A stretch of DNA of 64,000 bases. Source: Micromonospora echinofusca. GTDB taxonomy: Bacteria > Actinomycetota > Actinomycetes > Mycobacteriales > Micromonosporaceae. The notes beneath the pieces are model-generated. The model was not told the origin of the DNA. It did no database searches and saw only the letters and a list, made by a program, of their open reading frames with translations. How positions within the stretch are numbered: the first letter of the stretch is position 1; each line of letters opens with the position of its first letter. Below are positions 33,028 to 41,621 of the stretch, one piece after another. The stretch covers positions 3,550,501 to 3,614,500 of the forward strand of contig NZ_LT607733.1 of NCBI RefSeq assembly GCF_900091445.1. Direction: 5' to 3'. The translations under genes and the position numbers were made by a program.

Positions 33028-33786
33028 TCACCCGTGGCGGCGGGTGGGCATGTCGGCGTGGGCGGCGGCGAGGTCCGCCCGGATCGCGGCGAGCAGCTCG
33101 GGCAGCCGCTCGTTGAGGAAGAAGTGCCCGCCGTCGATCTCGCGCAGGGTGAAGCCGGCGGCGCTGTGCTCCCGCCAGCCGTCGCTGTGCTCCCGGCTGA
33201 CGGTGTCGTCGCCGCGGCCGGCGAACGCCACGATCGGCATCGGCAGCGGCGCCTCGGGGGTGTAGCGGTAGTCGTCGACCTGCGCGAAGTCGGCGCGCAG
33301 CAGGGGTAGCAGCAGCTCGACCAGCTCGGGGTACTCCAGCAGCCCGGCCGGCAGCCCGCCGCCGGCCTCCAGGCGGCGCAGCAGCTCGTCGTCGGCCACC
33401 CGGGACAGCCCATCGAAGTGGCTGGGGGCGCTGACGTGCGGGGCGCGGGCGCCGCCGACGTAGAGCCGCAGCGGCAGCGGACGTCCGGCGCGGCGCAGTT
33501 CGCGGACCACCTCGAAGCCGACCCGGCCCCCCATCGAGTGGCCGTAGATGGCGTACGGGCCGCGGATGCGCTCGGCGATGGCGTACGCGACGTCGGCGGC
33601 CCGGAACACGGGGTTCTCGCTGATCCGGTTCTCGCGGCCGGGCAGTTGCACCGGCAGCACCTCGACGTCGGGGGCGAGCCCGTCCTGCCAGCGCCGGAAG
33701 ACGCTGGCGCCCCCACCCGCGTAGGGCAGGCAGAACAGTTGGACCGGCGCCGAGCGCCAGTCGCCGGCGGAGAGGAACCAGGTCAC
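33028..33786 (-). CDS. Type II thioesterase (GrsT/RifR-like)
   Basis: The 252-residue alpha/beta hydrolase has the type II thioesterase start (L-F-C-L-P-Y-A-G-G-G-A-S-V-F-R-R-W), nucleophile Ser84 in Y-G-H-S-M-G-G, and H-F-F-L-N near the C-terminus with the catalytic His. These enzymes clear misloaded acyl groups from NRPS and PKS carrier proteins. No synthetase genes are nearby, so it is an orphan from a decayed cluster or serves one elsewhere. AAAGG is 6-7 nt before the GTG at 33786. Confidence 0.9.
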   Translation of the reverse strand: MTWFLSAGDWRSAPVQLFCLPYAGGGASVFRRWQDGLAPDVEVLPVQLPGRENRISENPVFRAADVAYAIAERIRGPYAIYGHSMGGRVGFEVVRELRRAGRPLPLRLYVGGARAPHVSAPSHFDGLSRVADDELLRRLEAGGGLPAGLLEYPELVELLLPLLRADFAQVDDYRYTPEAPLPMPIVAFAGRGDDTVSREHSDGWREHSAAGFTLREIDGGHFFLNERLPELLAAIRADLAAAHADMPTRRHG

Positions 33787-34031
33787 CGCGCGCCTTTCGT
33801 CGAAGGGGCCGTTCCGGTGGCGCTGTCGCCGGAACGGTGACGTCCGGTGCGGTGCGCCGGACCGACCCGGGGCGCCGCGGCCTGCGGGGCACGGGCGGGC
33901 GGACTGCGGTCGGCCGCTCGCCATGCTCCCGGGGGCCTCATGATCTGCCTATACCGTCACGTCGGAAGCAGCATAAGGCGCGATGCCCGACCGCGATGAT
34001 CCGCGTGCCGGGCGGGTGACGGGGTGGCTGG

Positions 34032-34418
34032 TCAGGCGTCCGGTCGGGGGATCGGTTGGGTCATGCCGTCGAAGTCCCGGGGCAGTCGGGCCACCATGTC
34101 ACGGAACTCGTCGACGGTGACCGCCTCCCGCAGGGTGGCGAAGACGGCGCCGGTGCCGGCCCGGGCGGTGGCCTCGTCCACCCCGGCCCGCTCCCCCACC
34201 CGGCGTACGAAGTCCGCCGGCCCGGCCGCGCCCGCCGGGGTCTCGCCGGGACCGGGGTCGCCGAGATAGCCGTCCAGGTCGTCGGGGAGGCGGCCGGCGG
34301 CAGCGCCGCTCATCCGTTCCACCATCGTCTGCAACACGGCGCGGGCGATCGTGGCGGACTGCGCGGTGGGCAGTCCCGCGCGGCGGGACACCGCGTCGAC
34401 GAATAGGGGGAACCGCAC
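34032..34418 (-). CDS. DUF2267 family protein (paralogue of 1868-2278)
   Basis: The 128-residue protein starts from GTG with R-F-P-L-F-V-D-A-V-S-R-R-A-G-L and has two DUF2267 helical units. It ends A-R-L-P-R-D-F-D-G-M-T-Q-P, very like the paralogue's Q-L-P-R-D-F-R-D-M-V-E-P. A Gly/Pro-rich linker joins the units. No function is assigned. It is divergent from the arsenic operon, but there is no sign of functional connection. Confidence 0.85.
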   Translation of the reverse strand: MRFPLFVDAVSRRAGLPTAQSATIARAVLQTMVERMSGAAAGRLPDDLDGYLGDPGPGETPAGAAGPADFVRRVGERAGVDEATARAGTGAVFATLREAVTVDEFRDMVARLPRDFDGMTQPIPRPDA

Positions 34419-34509
34419 GGCAGCCTCCTGTCGTCACCGGCCCGGCGGATACCCGCCCCCGGTGCCGGCAAACGGCGCCGGGCGTCGGGGTGCGGCGCGC
34501 CACCCTCGC

Positions 34510-34544
34510 TTGACGCCGGCGCGGTAACTCAGCAAGTATTGAGT
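34510..34544 (+). promoter_or_regulatory. Promoter and ArsR operator of the arsenic operon
   Basis: TTGACG at 34510-34515 is a good -35. AAGTAT at 34534-34539 follows after 18 nt as the -10 and lies 7 nt before the ATG, so the transcript may be leaderless. An inverted repeat ACTCA-N8-TGAGT at 34527-34544 covers the -10. This matches how ArsR/SmtB repressors block RNA polymerase until As(III) binds. Confidence 0.6.
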
Positions 34545-34546
34545 CA

Positions 34547-35221
34547 ATGGACGCTGATGCTTCGCTCACGACCCGCGCCCGGATCCACGCCGCCCTCGGC
34601 GACCCGGCGCGCCTGGCGATCGTGGACGCGCTGCTGCTGGGTGACTCCTCCCCCGGCGAGATCGCCCACGCCCTCGACCTGCCCACCAACCTGGTGGCCC
34701 ACCACGTCAAGGTGCTCACCGACGCCGGCCTGGTCAGCCGCACGCGCTCCGAGGGTGACCGGCGTCGCGCCTACCTGCGGCTGCGACCCACGGTGTTGTC
34801 GACGCTCACCCCGCCGCCGCTGGCCGACGTGGGCCGGGTGGTCTTCGTCTGCACTCACAACTCGGCCCGCTCCCAGCTCGCCGCCGCCCTCTGGACGCGG
34901 CGCACGCACGCCCCGGCCGCGTCGGCGGGCACCCGCCCGGCCCGCCGGGTGCACCCCCGCGCCGTGGCGGTGGCCCGCCGCCACGGGCTGCGTCTCGACC
35001 CGGTCGGCACCGCCCACGTCGACGACGTCGTACGCGCCGAGGATCTGGTCGTCGCCGTCTGCGACAACGCGCACGAGGGCTTCACCGGTGCGGCCCGCCC
35101 CCGCCTGCACTGGTCGGTGCCCGACCCCGTCCGCGTCGACACCGACGAGGCGTTCGAGGCGGCGTACGCCGAGATCGAGGCCCGGGTCGAGCGACTCGCC
35201 CCCGCCGTCACCCCGCGATGA
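34547..35221 (+). CDS. ArsR repressor fused to LMW-phosphatase-type arsenate reductase domain
   Basis: The 224-residue protein joins two functions. Residues 1-85 are an ArsR winged helix (A-L-G-D-P-A-R-L-A-I-V-D-A-L, L-P-T-N-L-V-A-H-H-V-K-V-L-T-D-A-G-L). Residues 97-220 are a low-molecular-weight phosphatase/arsenate reductase domain with the loop V-C102-T-H-N-S-A-R108-S-Q. The second Cys needed for thioredoxin-coupled reduction is represented only by a Cys in V-C-D-N-A-H. No classic ArsR C-x-C metal site is visible in the helix. It is first in the operon and probably autoregulates it. Confidence 0.88.
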   Translation: MDADASLTTRARIHAALGDPARLAIVDALLLGDSSPGEIAHALDLPTNLVAHHVKVLTDAGLVSRTRSEGDRRRAYLRLRPTVLSTLTPPPLADVGRVVFVCTHNSARSQLAAALWTRRTHAPAASAGTRPARRVHPRAVAVARRHGLRLDPVGTAHVDDVVRAEDLVVAVCDNAHEGFTGAARPRLHWSVPDPVRVDTDEAFEAAYAEIEARVERLAPAVTPR

Positions 35222-35300
35222 CCGCCGCCCGCACCGACGGCCCGACCGACGTGGCCGCCGGATACCGTCCGCCCCCACCGACGACCCGAACGGGAGCCCC

Positions 35301-36410
35301 GTGAGCACCACCACGTACGACGATCCGGCCGAGACGGCCGTGGTCGGACGCCTGTCCCGCCTCGACCGGTTCCTGCCGGTCTGGATCGGCCTCGCCATGG
35401 CGGCCGGCCTCCTGCTCGGCCGGCTGGTGCCCGGCCTGGACAGCGCGCTCGACGCGGTGCAGATCGGCGGCGTCTCACTGCCCATCGCCCTCGGCCTGCT
35501 GATCATGATGTACCCGGTGCTGGCCAAGGTCCGCTACGACCGGCTCGACTCCGTCACCGGCGACCGGCGGCTGCTGGTCTCCTCGCTGGTGCTGAACTGG
35601 GTCGTCGGGCCGGCGCTGATGTTCGCCCTGGCCTGGATCTTCCTGGCCGACCAGCCGGAGTACCGCACCGGCCTGATCATCGTCGGCCTGGCCCGGTGCA
35701 TCGCCATGGTGATCATCTGGAACGACCTGGCCTGCGGCGACCGGGAGGCCGCCGCGGTGCTGGTCGCGCTCAACTCGGTGTTCCAGGTGCTCGCGTTCGG
35801 CCTGCTCGGCTGGTTCTACCTCGCGGTCCTGCCGGGCTGGCTGGGCCTGGAAGGCGCCGAACTGGCCGTGTCGGGCTGGGACATCGCCGGCAACGTGCTG
35901 ATCTTCCTGGGCATCCCGCTGGCGGCCGGCTACCTCACCCGCCGCCTCGGCGAGCGGGCCCGGGGCCGCGACTGGTACGAGCGCCGGTTCCTGCCGAGGA
36001 TCGGCCCCGCGGCGCTGTACGGGCTGCTCTTCACCATCGTCGTCCTGTTCGCCCTACAGGGCGAGGCGATCGCCGACCGGCCGCTGGACGTCGCCCGCAT
36101 CGCCCTGCCGCTGCTGGTCTACTTCGCGGTGATGTGGGCCGGCTCGTACGCCCTCGGCCGGGCGGTCGGCCTCGGCTACGCGCGCACCACGACGCTGGCC
36201 TTCACCGCCGCCGGCAACAACTTCGAGCTCGCCATCGCCGTCGCGATCGGCACCTTCGGCGTCACGTCCGGGCAGGCCCTGGCGGGCGTGGTCGGGCCGC
36301 TGATCGAGGTGCCGGTCCTGGTCGCCCTCGTCTACGTCTCGCTGTGGGCACGCCGCCGGTTCTTCCCGTCACCGGCCCCGGGCCGGCCGACCGTCTCCGC
36401 TTCCCGCTGA
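35301..36410 (+). CDS. arsB: ACR3-family arsenite efflux permease
   Basis: The 369-residue protein has ten membrane segments. Cys133 in V-G-L-A-R-C-I-A-M-V-I-I-W-N is the invariant TM4 cysteine of ACR3. T-A-A-G-N-N-F-E-L-A-I-A-V-A contains the TM9 Glu. It extrudes As(OH)3 or antimonite. GGGAG precedes the GTG. It lies 79 nt after the ArsR fusion and 14 nt before arsC, so the three genes form one operon. The symbol arsB is used broadly for arsenite carriers; ACR3 (acr3) is the more exact family name. Confidence 0.93.
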   Translation: MSTTTYDDPAETAVVGRLSRLDRFLPVWIGLAMAAGLLLGRLVPGLDSALDAVQIGGVSLPIALGLLIMMYPVLAKVRYDRLDSVTGDRRLLVSSLVLNWVVGPALMFALAWIFLADQPEYRTGLIIVGLARCIAMVIIWNDLACGDREAAAVLVALNSVFQVLAFGLLGWFYLAVLPGWLGLEGAELAVSGWDIAGNVLIFLGIPLAAGYLTRRLGERARGRDWYERRFLPRIGPAALYGLLFTIVVLFALQGEAIADRPLDVARIALPLLVYFAVMWAGSYALGRAVGLGYARTTTLAFTAAGNNFELAIAVAIGTFGVTSGQALAGVVGPLIEVPVLVALVYVSLWARRRFFPSPAPGRPTVSASR

Positions 36411-36424
36411 AAGGAAACACCGCC

Positions 36425-36832
36425 GTGAGCGACAAGCCCAGTGTCCTGTTCGTCTGCGTGCACAACGCCGGCCGTTCGCAGATGGCCGCCGGCTGGCTGC
36501 GCCACCTCGCCGGCGACGCCGTCGAGGTGCGCTCCGCCGGCTCGGCGCCGGCCGGGACCGTCAACCCGGCCGCCGTCGAGGCGATGCGGGAGGTCGGCAT
36601 CGACATCAGCACGCAGACGCCGACCCTGCTGGAGTACGCCACCGCCGAGTCCTCCGACGTCATCGTCACCATGGGCTGCGGCGACGCCTGCCCGGTCTTC
36701 CCCGGCAAGCGCTACGAGGACTGGCAGCTCGAAGACCCCGCCGGCAAGGGCGTCGAGGCGGTCCGGCCGATCCGCGACGAGATCCGGGCGCGGGTGCAGC
36801 GGCTGTTGCGGGAGCTGGTGCCCGCCGGCTGA
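36425..36832 (+). CDS. arsC: Arsenate reductase ArsC (LMW-phosphatase fold)
   Basis: The 135-residue enzyme has the oxyanion loop V-C11-V-H-N-A-G-R17-S-Q. A later M-G-C85-G-D-A-C89-P pair follows the thioredoxin-coupled layout. W-Q-L-E-D-P-A-G-K is the conserved Asp region. It reduces arsenate to arsenite for export by the preceding ACR3. In actinobacteria related enzymes use mycothiol and mycoredoxin; which reductant is used here cannot be read from sequence. The start is a GTG. It converges with the glycosidase gene, 64 nt away, across a Pur-rich repeated stretch. Confidence 0.92.
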   Translation: MSDKPSVLFVCVHNAGRSQMAAGWLRHLAGDAVEVRSAGSAPAGTVNPAAVEAMREVGIDISTQTPTLLEYATAESSDVIVTMGCGDACPVFPGKRYEDWQLEDPAGKGVEAVRPIRDEIRARVQRLLRELVPAG

Positions 36833-36896
36833 CCGGGGCCGGGTGCGCTCAGCCGACCGGGGACGGGTCGGGTTGAGCTGACGGGGACGGGTCGGC

Positions 36897-38258
36897 TCAG
36901 CCGGCCGGGTCGTCGGCGAGGACGTCGAGCAGCAGCGCGGCCGTCCAGCCGAAGGCCGGCGAGCCGAGCCCGGCCCCGGTGTCGGGGTGGAAGTACTCGT
37001 GGCAGCCGGCGCCGGCCACCAGCTCGATCATCGAGTCGCGCAGGCCCGCGGCCAGGTCGGGGCGGCCGTGGCGCAGCAGTCCCCGGCGTACCAGCCAGTT
37101 GACGTTCATCCAGCTCGGCCCGCGCCAGTAGCGCAGCGGCTCGAAGTCCGGCGCGGTGCGGTCGTGGCTGGGCAGCGGCCGGTCCATCCGGGCGGCCAGC
37201 CCGAAGCGCGGCGAGCACGCCTCGGCGAGCAGCGCCGACACCTGCCGCGCGGGCAGGTCGGGCAGGACGAGCGGGGCCAGGCCGAGCACCGTACGGGCCG
37301 GCACCAGCCGGTCGGCGCGCAGGTCCCGGGGCTGGAAGGTGCCGGTCGTCGGGTCGTACAGCCGGCGCACCAGGGCCTCGGTGATCCGCGCCGCGCGTTC
37401 CCGGTGCGGGCCGGGGTCGGCGCCGGCCAGCGGCGCGATCCGGGCGAGGGCGTGCTCGGCGGCGCCCATCGCGGCGTTTACCAGCGGGCACTCCACCAGG
37501 AACGGGTGCCGGGCGGCGAGGTCGTCGTCGCGGTAGCGGCGCTCGCGGTAGGACGCGACGAGCGCGACGTAGCGCGCGTAGTCGAGGTCGGTCGGGCGGT
37601 GCGCGGCGTCGGCGTGCGCGGTGTCGTGCCGGCGGTACGCGCGCATGACGGCCGCGTCGGCGGGCACCGCCGCCAGCGGGGCGTCCCAGGCGGGGCTGTT
37701 GTCCAGCCCCGACTCCCACGGGTGCACGACGCAGGCCAGCCCGCCCCCGCCGACGTCCCGGCGGGTGGCGAGGTAGCGCTGCTGGGCCACCAGCCGGGGA
37801 TAGAGCCGGCGCAGCGCGGCCCGCGCCTGCTCCGAGGGGCACCGCCGGTACGCCAGCCAGGCGGCGGACGCGTGCACGGGTGGCTGGACCAGGCCGGAGG
37901 TGGCGGCTGCCGGGGCGCCCTCGGCGAGCCCCGACGCCCAGAACTCGGGGCCCGGAAAGTACGAGCCGACGGGCAGCGCCGGGTTGAACACGATGTGCGG
38001 CACCCGCCCGTCGCGCCACTGGGCCCGGAACAGGCTGGTCAGCTCCCGCCAGGCGCGCTCGGGGCGCACGTGGGACCAGCCGATCGCGATGAACGCCGAG
38101 TCCCAGCTCCACTGGTGCGGGTAGAGGGTGCGCGAGGGCACGGTGTGGTCGTGCTCCCAGTTGGCCTCGAGGGTGGCGACGGCAAGGCGGCGCAGTGCCC
38201 CGACGTCGCGGGCCCCGGCGTCGGCGGTGTACGCGCCGCCGGCGGTCCCGGTGCTCAC
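36897..38258 (-). CDS. Glycoside hydrolase, MGH1/GH63-like alpha-toroid
   Basis: The 453-residue protein has the (alpha/alpha)6 glycosidase pattern: Y-P-H-Q-W-S-W-D-S-A-F-I-A-I-G near the N-terminus (the W-D-S-A/G motif with the general acid Asp), C-V-V-H-P-W-E-S-G-L-D-N-S-P-A-W-D, and Y-W-R-G-P-S-W-M-N-V-N-W-L near the C-terminus. This fits GH63/MGH1 enzymes such as mannosylglycerate or glucosylglycerate hydrolases. No signal peptide is present, so it would act on an imported sugar. Its GTG overlaps the stop of the isomerase gene by 4 nt. It is the last gene of a three-gene operon. Confidence 0.85.
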   Translation of the reverse strand: MSTGTAGGAYTADAGARDVGALRRLAVATLEANWEHDHTVPSRTLYPHQWSWDSAFIAIGWSHVRPERAWRELTSLFRAQWRDGRVPHIVFNPALPVGSYFPGPEFWASGLAEGAPAAATSGLVQPPVHASAAWLAYRRCPSEQARAALRRLYPRLVAQQRYLATRRDVGGGGLACVVHPWESGLDNSPAWDAPLAAVPADAAVMRAYRRHDTAHADAAHRPTDLDYARYVALVASYRERRYRDDDLAARHPFLVECPLVNAAMGAAEHALARIAPLAGADPGPHRERAARITEALVRRLYDPTTGTFQPRDLRADRLVPARTVLGLAPLVLPDLPARQVSALLAEACSPRFGLAARMDRPLPSHDRTAPDFEPLRYWRGPSWMNVNWLVRRGLLRHGRPDLAAGLRDSMIELVAGAGCHEYFHPDTGAGLGSPAFGWTAALLLDVLADDPAG

Positions 38259-39073
38259 GCCGCCGCCTGCCGGGGCTGGGCGTGGCGCAGCACGGCGGCG
38301 GCCTGGTGCAGGGCGCGTACGGGGTCGCCGCGCAGCCGGCACTCCAGCGCCAGCCAGCCCCGGTAGTCGATTTCCAGCAGGGTGCGCACCAGCGCCGGCC
38401 AGTCGAGGTGCCCGGCGCCGGGCTGGAACCGGTTGGAGTCGCTGACCTGCACGTGCCCGAGGTACGGCGCGGCGGCGCGCAGCGCCCGGTGCACGTCGTC
38501 CTCCTCGATGTTCATGTGGAAGGTGTCCGCCACCACCCGCACCGAGGGCAGCCCGACCATCGCGCAGAGGGCGACGGCGTCGTCGAGCCGGTTGACCATG
38601 TGGTCCTCGTACCGGTTGAGCGGTTCCAGGAAGAGGGTGACCCCCTCGGCGCGGGCGTGCTCCCCCAGCTCGCCCAGGGCGTCGACGAGCACCTGCCGGT
38701 CGCCGGCGGGCGAGCGGGGCGGCTCGAACGGCGGCAGCCGCCGGGAGAACATCCCCCAGGCGGCCGGGGTCAGCGCGCCGACGCCGCCCAGCTCGGCGAT
38801 CACCGAGAGCTGGGAGCGCAGGTTGCGTACGGCGTCGCGGGAGCGCTCGGGGTCGAAGTCGCCGATGAAGTGGTCCATCTCCACGCAGACGGTGGGCATG
38901 ACCACCCCGGCGGCGCGGGCCCGGCGCAGCTCGGGCAGCCGGCGGGCGAGGCCGAGGTCGCCGGCGCCGCGCAGCTCGATGGCGTCGTAGCCGAGCGCGG
39001 TGGCGAGCGCGTACTTCTGGATCAGGTCGGTGCCCGGCAGGAGCTGCTCCTGACAGGCCAGGGGAATCGTCAT
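38255..39073 (-). CDS. Sugar phosphate isomerase/epimerase-like TIM barrel
   Basis: The 272-residue protein is an AP-endonuclease-2-fold TIM barrel with metal-binding residues at the expected strands: L-F-L-E-P-L-N-R-Y-E (Glu), V-V-A-D-T-F-H-M-N-I (Asp, His), G-H-V-Q-V-S-D-S-N-R (His) and A-L-E-C-R-L. It probably isomerises or dehydrates a sugar or inosose. It overlaps the genes on both sides by 4 nt (ATGA and GTGA), so all three are translationally coupled. Confidence 0.85.
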   Translation of the reverse strand: MTIPLACQEQLLPGTDLIQKYALATALGYDAIELRGAGDLGLARRLPELRRARAAGVVMPTVCVEMDHFIGDFDPERSRDAVRNLRSQLSVIAELGGVGALTPAAWGMFSRRLPPFEPPRSPAGDRQVLVDALGELGEHARAEGVTLFLEPLNRYEDHMVNRLDDAVALCAMVGLPSVRVVADTFHMNIEEDDVHRALRAAAPYLGHVQVSDSNRFQPGAGHLDWPALVRTLLEIDYRGWLALECRLRGDPVRALHQAAAVLRHAQPRQAAA

Positions 39074-40110
39074 GGGAACCTCAGCACGACTTGGAGGGCG
39101 TCAGCGTCACCGCGGTCGAGCAGCGCCAGCGCGTCGGCCACCGCGCTCGCGTCGACGACGTGGCTCACCAGCGGCAGCGGATCGACGCTGCCCTCGGCCA
39201 CCAGGTCCATGAAGGTGTGTGCGACGCGGGCCCCGGTCCACCGGCCGGCCATGCCGGGCGCCGGGGTCGGCCCGGAGACCTGGGCCGCCACCAGCTGGAT
39301 CCGGTTGTGGTGGAACTCCTCACCCAGGCCGAGCCCGTCGGCCTGTCCCTGGTAGAAGCCGGCGGCCACGACGCGGCCGGCGTGGGCGGTGGAGCGGATC
39401 GCCTCGTGCAGCGCCGGGTACGCCCCGGACAGCTCCAGGCAGACGTCGGCGCCCCGGCCGCCGGTGGCCCGGCGCAGCACGGCCGCGGCCGACTCGGCGC
39501 CCGCGTCGACGGCGATCCGGGCGCCGAGCCGGGTGGCGTGCGCCAGGCGGGCGGGCACCCGGTCGACGGCGACCACCCGCGCGCCGGAGAGGACGGCGAG
39601 CCGGTTGGCGAGCAGCCCGATGACGCCCTGCCCGAAGACCGCCACCCAGTCGCCCAGGTGCAGGTCGCCGGCGAGCACGGCGGTGAGGGCGATCGCCCCG
39701 GGACGGGCGAAGACCGCCGCGAGGGGATCCAGGTCCGGGGGCAGCGGGTGCACGGCGCCGGCGGGCACGACGGCCTCGGCGCGGTGCCCCCAGATGCCCC
39801 AGACGACCTGCCCGGCCCGCCGGTCGGGCACGTCGGGCGCGACCTCGACGACCTCGCCGACCTCCTCGTAGCCGAAGCCCACCAGCGGGTACGGCACGGT
39901 GCTCTGCCGGGGCACGAACATCCGGCTGACGTCGTCCCAGTCCTTGCTCAGCCGGGGGTTGCTGCCCCGGTAGAGGGTGAGCTCCGTGCCGGCCGAGATG
40001 CCGGAGTAGCGGGTGCGGACCCGAACCTGGCCGGGGCCGAGCGGATCCGGGGGGCAGGGCTCGAGGCTGATCCGTCGGGGCCCGGCGAGTGAGACAACCC
40101 AGTTGACCAT
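39070..40110 (-). CDS. Zinc-type medium-chain dehydrogenase (sugar/polyol)
   Basis: The 346-residue oxidoreductase has an N-terminal GroES-like domain (R-Y-S-G-I-S-A-G-T-E-L-T-L-Y-R-G, G-F-G-Y-E-E-V-G-E-V). A Rossmann domain follows (V-A-V-F-G-Q-G-V-I-G-L-L-A-N-R-L). The usual catalytic-zinc Cys at C-x-S-D is replaced (I-S-A-G-T-E), as in the threonine-dehydrogenase-like group seen in sugar operons. It is the first gene of the operon, divergent from the ABC transporter genes, and probably oxidises the imported sugar. Confidence 0.85.
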   Translation of the reverse strand: MVNWVVSLAGPRRISLEPCPPDPLGPGQVRVRTRYSGISAGTELTLYRGSNPRLSKDWDDVSRMFVPRQSTVPYPLVGFGYEEVGEVVEVAPDVPDRRAGQVVWGIWGHRAEAVVPAGAVHPLPPDLDPLAAVFARPGAIALTAVLAGDLHLGDWVAVFGQGVIGLLANRLAVLSGARVVAVDRVPARLAHATRLGARIAVDAGAESAAAVLRRATGGRGADVCLELSGAYPALHEAIRSTAHAGRVVAAGFYQGQADGLGLGEEFHHNRIQLVAAQVSGPTPAPGMAGRWTGARVAHTFMDLVAEGSVDPLPLVSHVVDASAVADALALLDRGDADALQVVLRFP

Positions 40111-40170
40111 GAGTCACATCCCGGTAGCACTGGGCTCCATCGTAGGCAATAAATCGGCATATGTCTTGTA

Positions 40171-40180
40171 ATTGATCAAT
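40171..40180. promoter_or_regulatory. Palindrome ATTGATCAAT in the divergent sugar promoter
   Basis: A perfect 10-bp palindrome sits 61 nt from the dehydrogenase start and 47 nt from the binding-protein start. It is AT-rich in a GC-rich genome. It fits a LacI- or GntR-type operator controlling both operons. No regulator gene is adjacent. Confidence 0.4.
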
Positions 40181-40226
40181 CGAAGGGGTTGAATCCGTTC
40201 CATACCCTTCGAGAGGAGTGCCACCG

Positions 40227-41621
40227 ATGTCAGCACCTCCGATGCGGATACTCGCCGCGACCCTGATCATGGCAGTCACCGGGGCCGGCCTGCTGGCCTG
40301 CGGCGACGGAGAATCCGACAGCAGCAGCAGGAAGATCACCGTGTGGAGCCTGGAGGACGTGGCCGACCGGGTCACCGCCACCAAGGCGATCATCGCGGAC
40401 TTCACCGCCAGCACCGGCATCGCCGTCGACCTGGTCACCGTCAACGAGGACCAGTTCCCGTCCCTGATCGCCTCCAGCGCCGCCGCCGGCGAACTGCCCG
40501 ACGTCGTCGGCTCGGTGTCGCTCGCCGGCGTCCGCACCCTCGCCGGCAACGAGCTGCTGCACGCCTCGGCGAACGCGGAGGTCGTCGAGAACCTCGGCCG
40601 GCAGACCTTCTCGCCGCGCGCCCTGGAGCTGACGGCGGACGACGGGAAGCAGCTCGCCGTGCCCAGCGACGGCTGGGGCCAACTGCTCGTCTACCGCAAG
40701 GACCTGTTCGCCGCCGCCGGGCTGCCCGCCCCCGACACGTACGAGAGGATCGCCGCCGCCGCGACGAGACTCGACACCGGTGGGGTCGCGGGCATCACGG
40801 CCGCCACCGCCCCCGGCGACGTGTTCACCCAGCAGACCTTCGAGCACCTGGCGTTGGCCAACAACTGCCAGCTCACCGACGACTCCGGGGCCGTGAAGCT
40901 GGACTCGCCCGAGTGCGTCGAGGCGTTCCGGTTCTACGGCGAGCTGATGCGCACCAGCTCGGTCAAGGGCGCGCAGGACGTCGACACCACCCGGGCCACC
41001 TACTTCGCCGGCAAGGCGGCCATGCTCGTCTGGTCGCCGTTCATTCTCGACGAGCTGGCCGGCCTGCGAAACGACGCCAAGCCGACCTGCCCGCAGTGCC
41101 AGGCCGACCCGACGTTCCTCGCGAAGAACAGCGGCTTCGTCACCGCGATCAAGGGACCGAACGGCACCGAACCCGCCCAGTACGGCGAGATCAGCTCCTG
41201 GGCGGTGCTCGACGGCGCCGCCGCCGACCCGGCCAGGTCCTTCGTGGAGCACATGCTCGGCGACGGCTACCCGCGCTGGTTCGGCATGTCCCCCGAGGGG
41301 CGCTTCCCCGTCCGCAAGGGCACCGCGGCCGAGCCGGAGAAGTTCCTCACCGCCTGGAACACCAGCCAGGCCGGGGTCGACACGAAGAAGCCGCTCGCCG
41401 AGGTCTACGGCGACGAGGTGCTCGCGAGCCTGCGCCGCAGCCCCGACACCTTCCAGCGGTGGGGCCTGACCCAGGGCCAGGGCAAGCTCGTCGGCGCGAT
41501 CCTCGGCGAGCTGCCGGTGCCCAAGGCCCTGAACGACGTGGTCGCCGGCAAGACCGACGCCGCCGCGGCCGCCGGACGGGCGAAGAAGGACGTGGAGGCG
41601 ATCAAGGCGGGCGTCAATTGA
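40227..41621 (+). CDS. ABC transporter sugar-binding lipoprotein
   Basis: The 464-residue protein has a lipoprotein signal ending L-L-A-C-G-D-G (lipobox Cys at about residue 25). The fold is that of family 1 extracellular binding proteins (I-T-V-W-S-L-E-D-V, D-V-V-G-S-V-S-L, D-G-W-G-Q-L-L-V-Y-R-K-D-L-F-A-A-A-G-L-P). It captures a sugar outside the membrane for the two permeases downstream. GAGAGGAG is 8 nt before the ATG. The stop overlaps the TTG start of the next gene (TTGA). Confidence 0.92.
   Translation: MSAPPMRILAATLIMAVTGAGLLACGDGESDSSSRKITVWSLEDVADRVTATKAIIADFTASTGIAVDLVTVNEDQFPSLIASSAAAGELPDVVGSVSLAGVRTLAGNELLHASANAEVVENLGRQTFSPRALELTADDGKQLAVPSDGWGQLLVYRKDLFAAAGLPAPDTYERIAAAATRLDTGGVAGITAATAPGDVFTQQTFEHLALANNCQLTDDSGAVKLDSPECVEAFRFYGELMRTSSVKGAQDVDTTRATYFAGKAAMLVWSPFILDELAGLRNDAKPTCPQCQADPTFLAKNSGFVTAIKGPNGTEPAQYGEISSWAVLDGAAADPARSFVEHMLGDGYPRWFGMSPEGRFPVRKGTAAEPEKFLTAWNTSQAGVDTKKPLAEVYGDEVLASLRRSPDTFQRWGLTQGQGKLVGAILGELPVPKALNDVVAGKTDAAAAAGRAKKDVEAIKAGVN

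Noticed and set aside
32568..33716. A single 380-codon gene covering the oxygenase and thioesterase
   Set aside because: Only the C-terminal part matches an oxygenase; the rest is the wrong frame of the thioesterase.
36833..36896. Repeated GACGGGTCGG motifs between arsC and the glycosidase as a regulatory array
   Set aside because: The repeats are short and imperfect; a weak AGCCGACC/GGTCGGCT stem may help termination, but the support is too thin to list.
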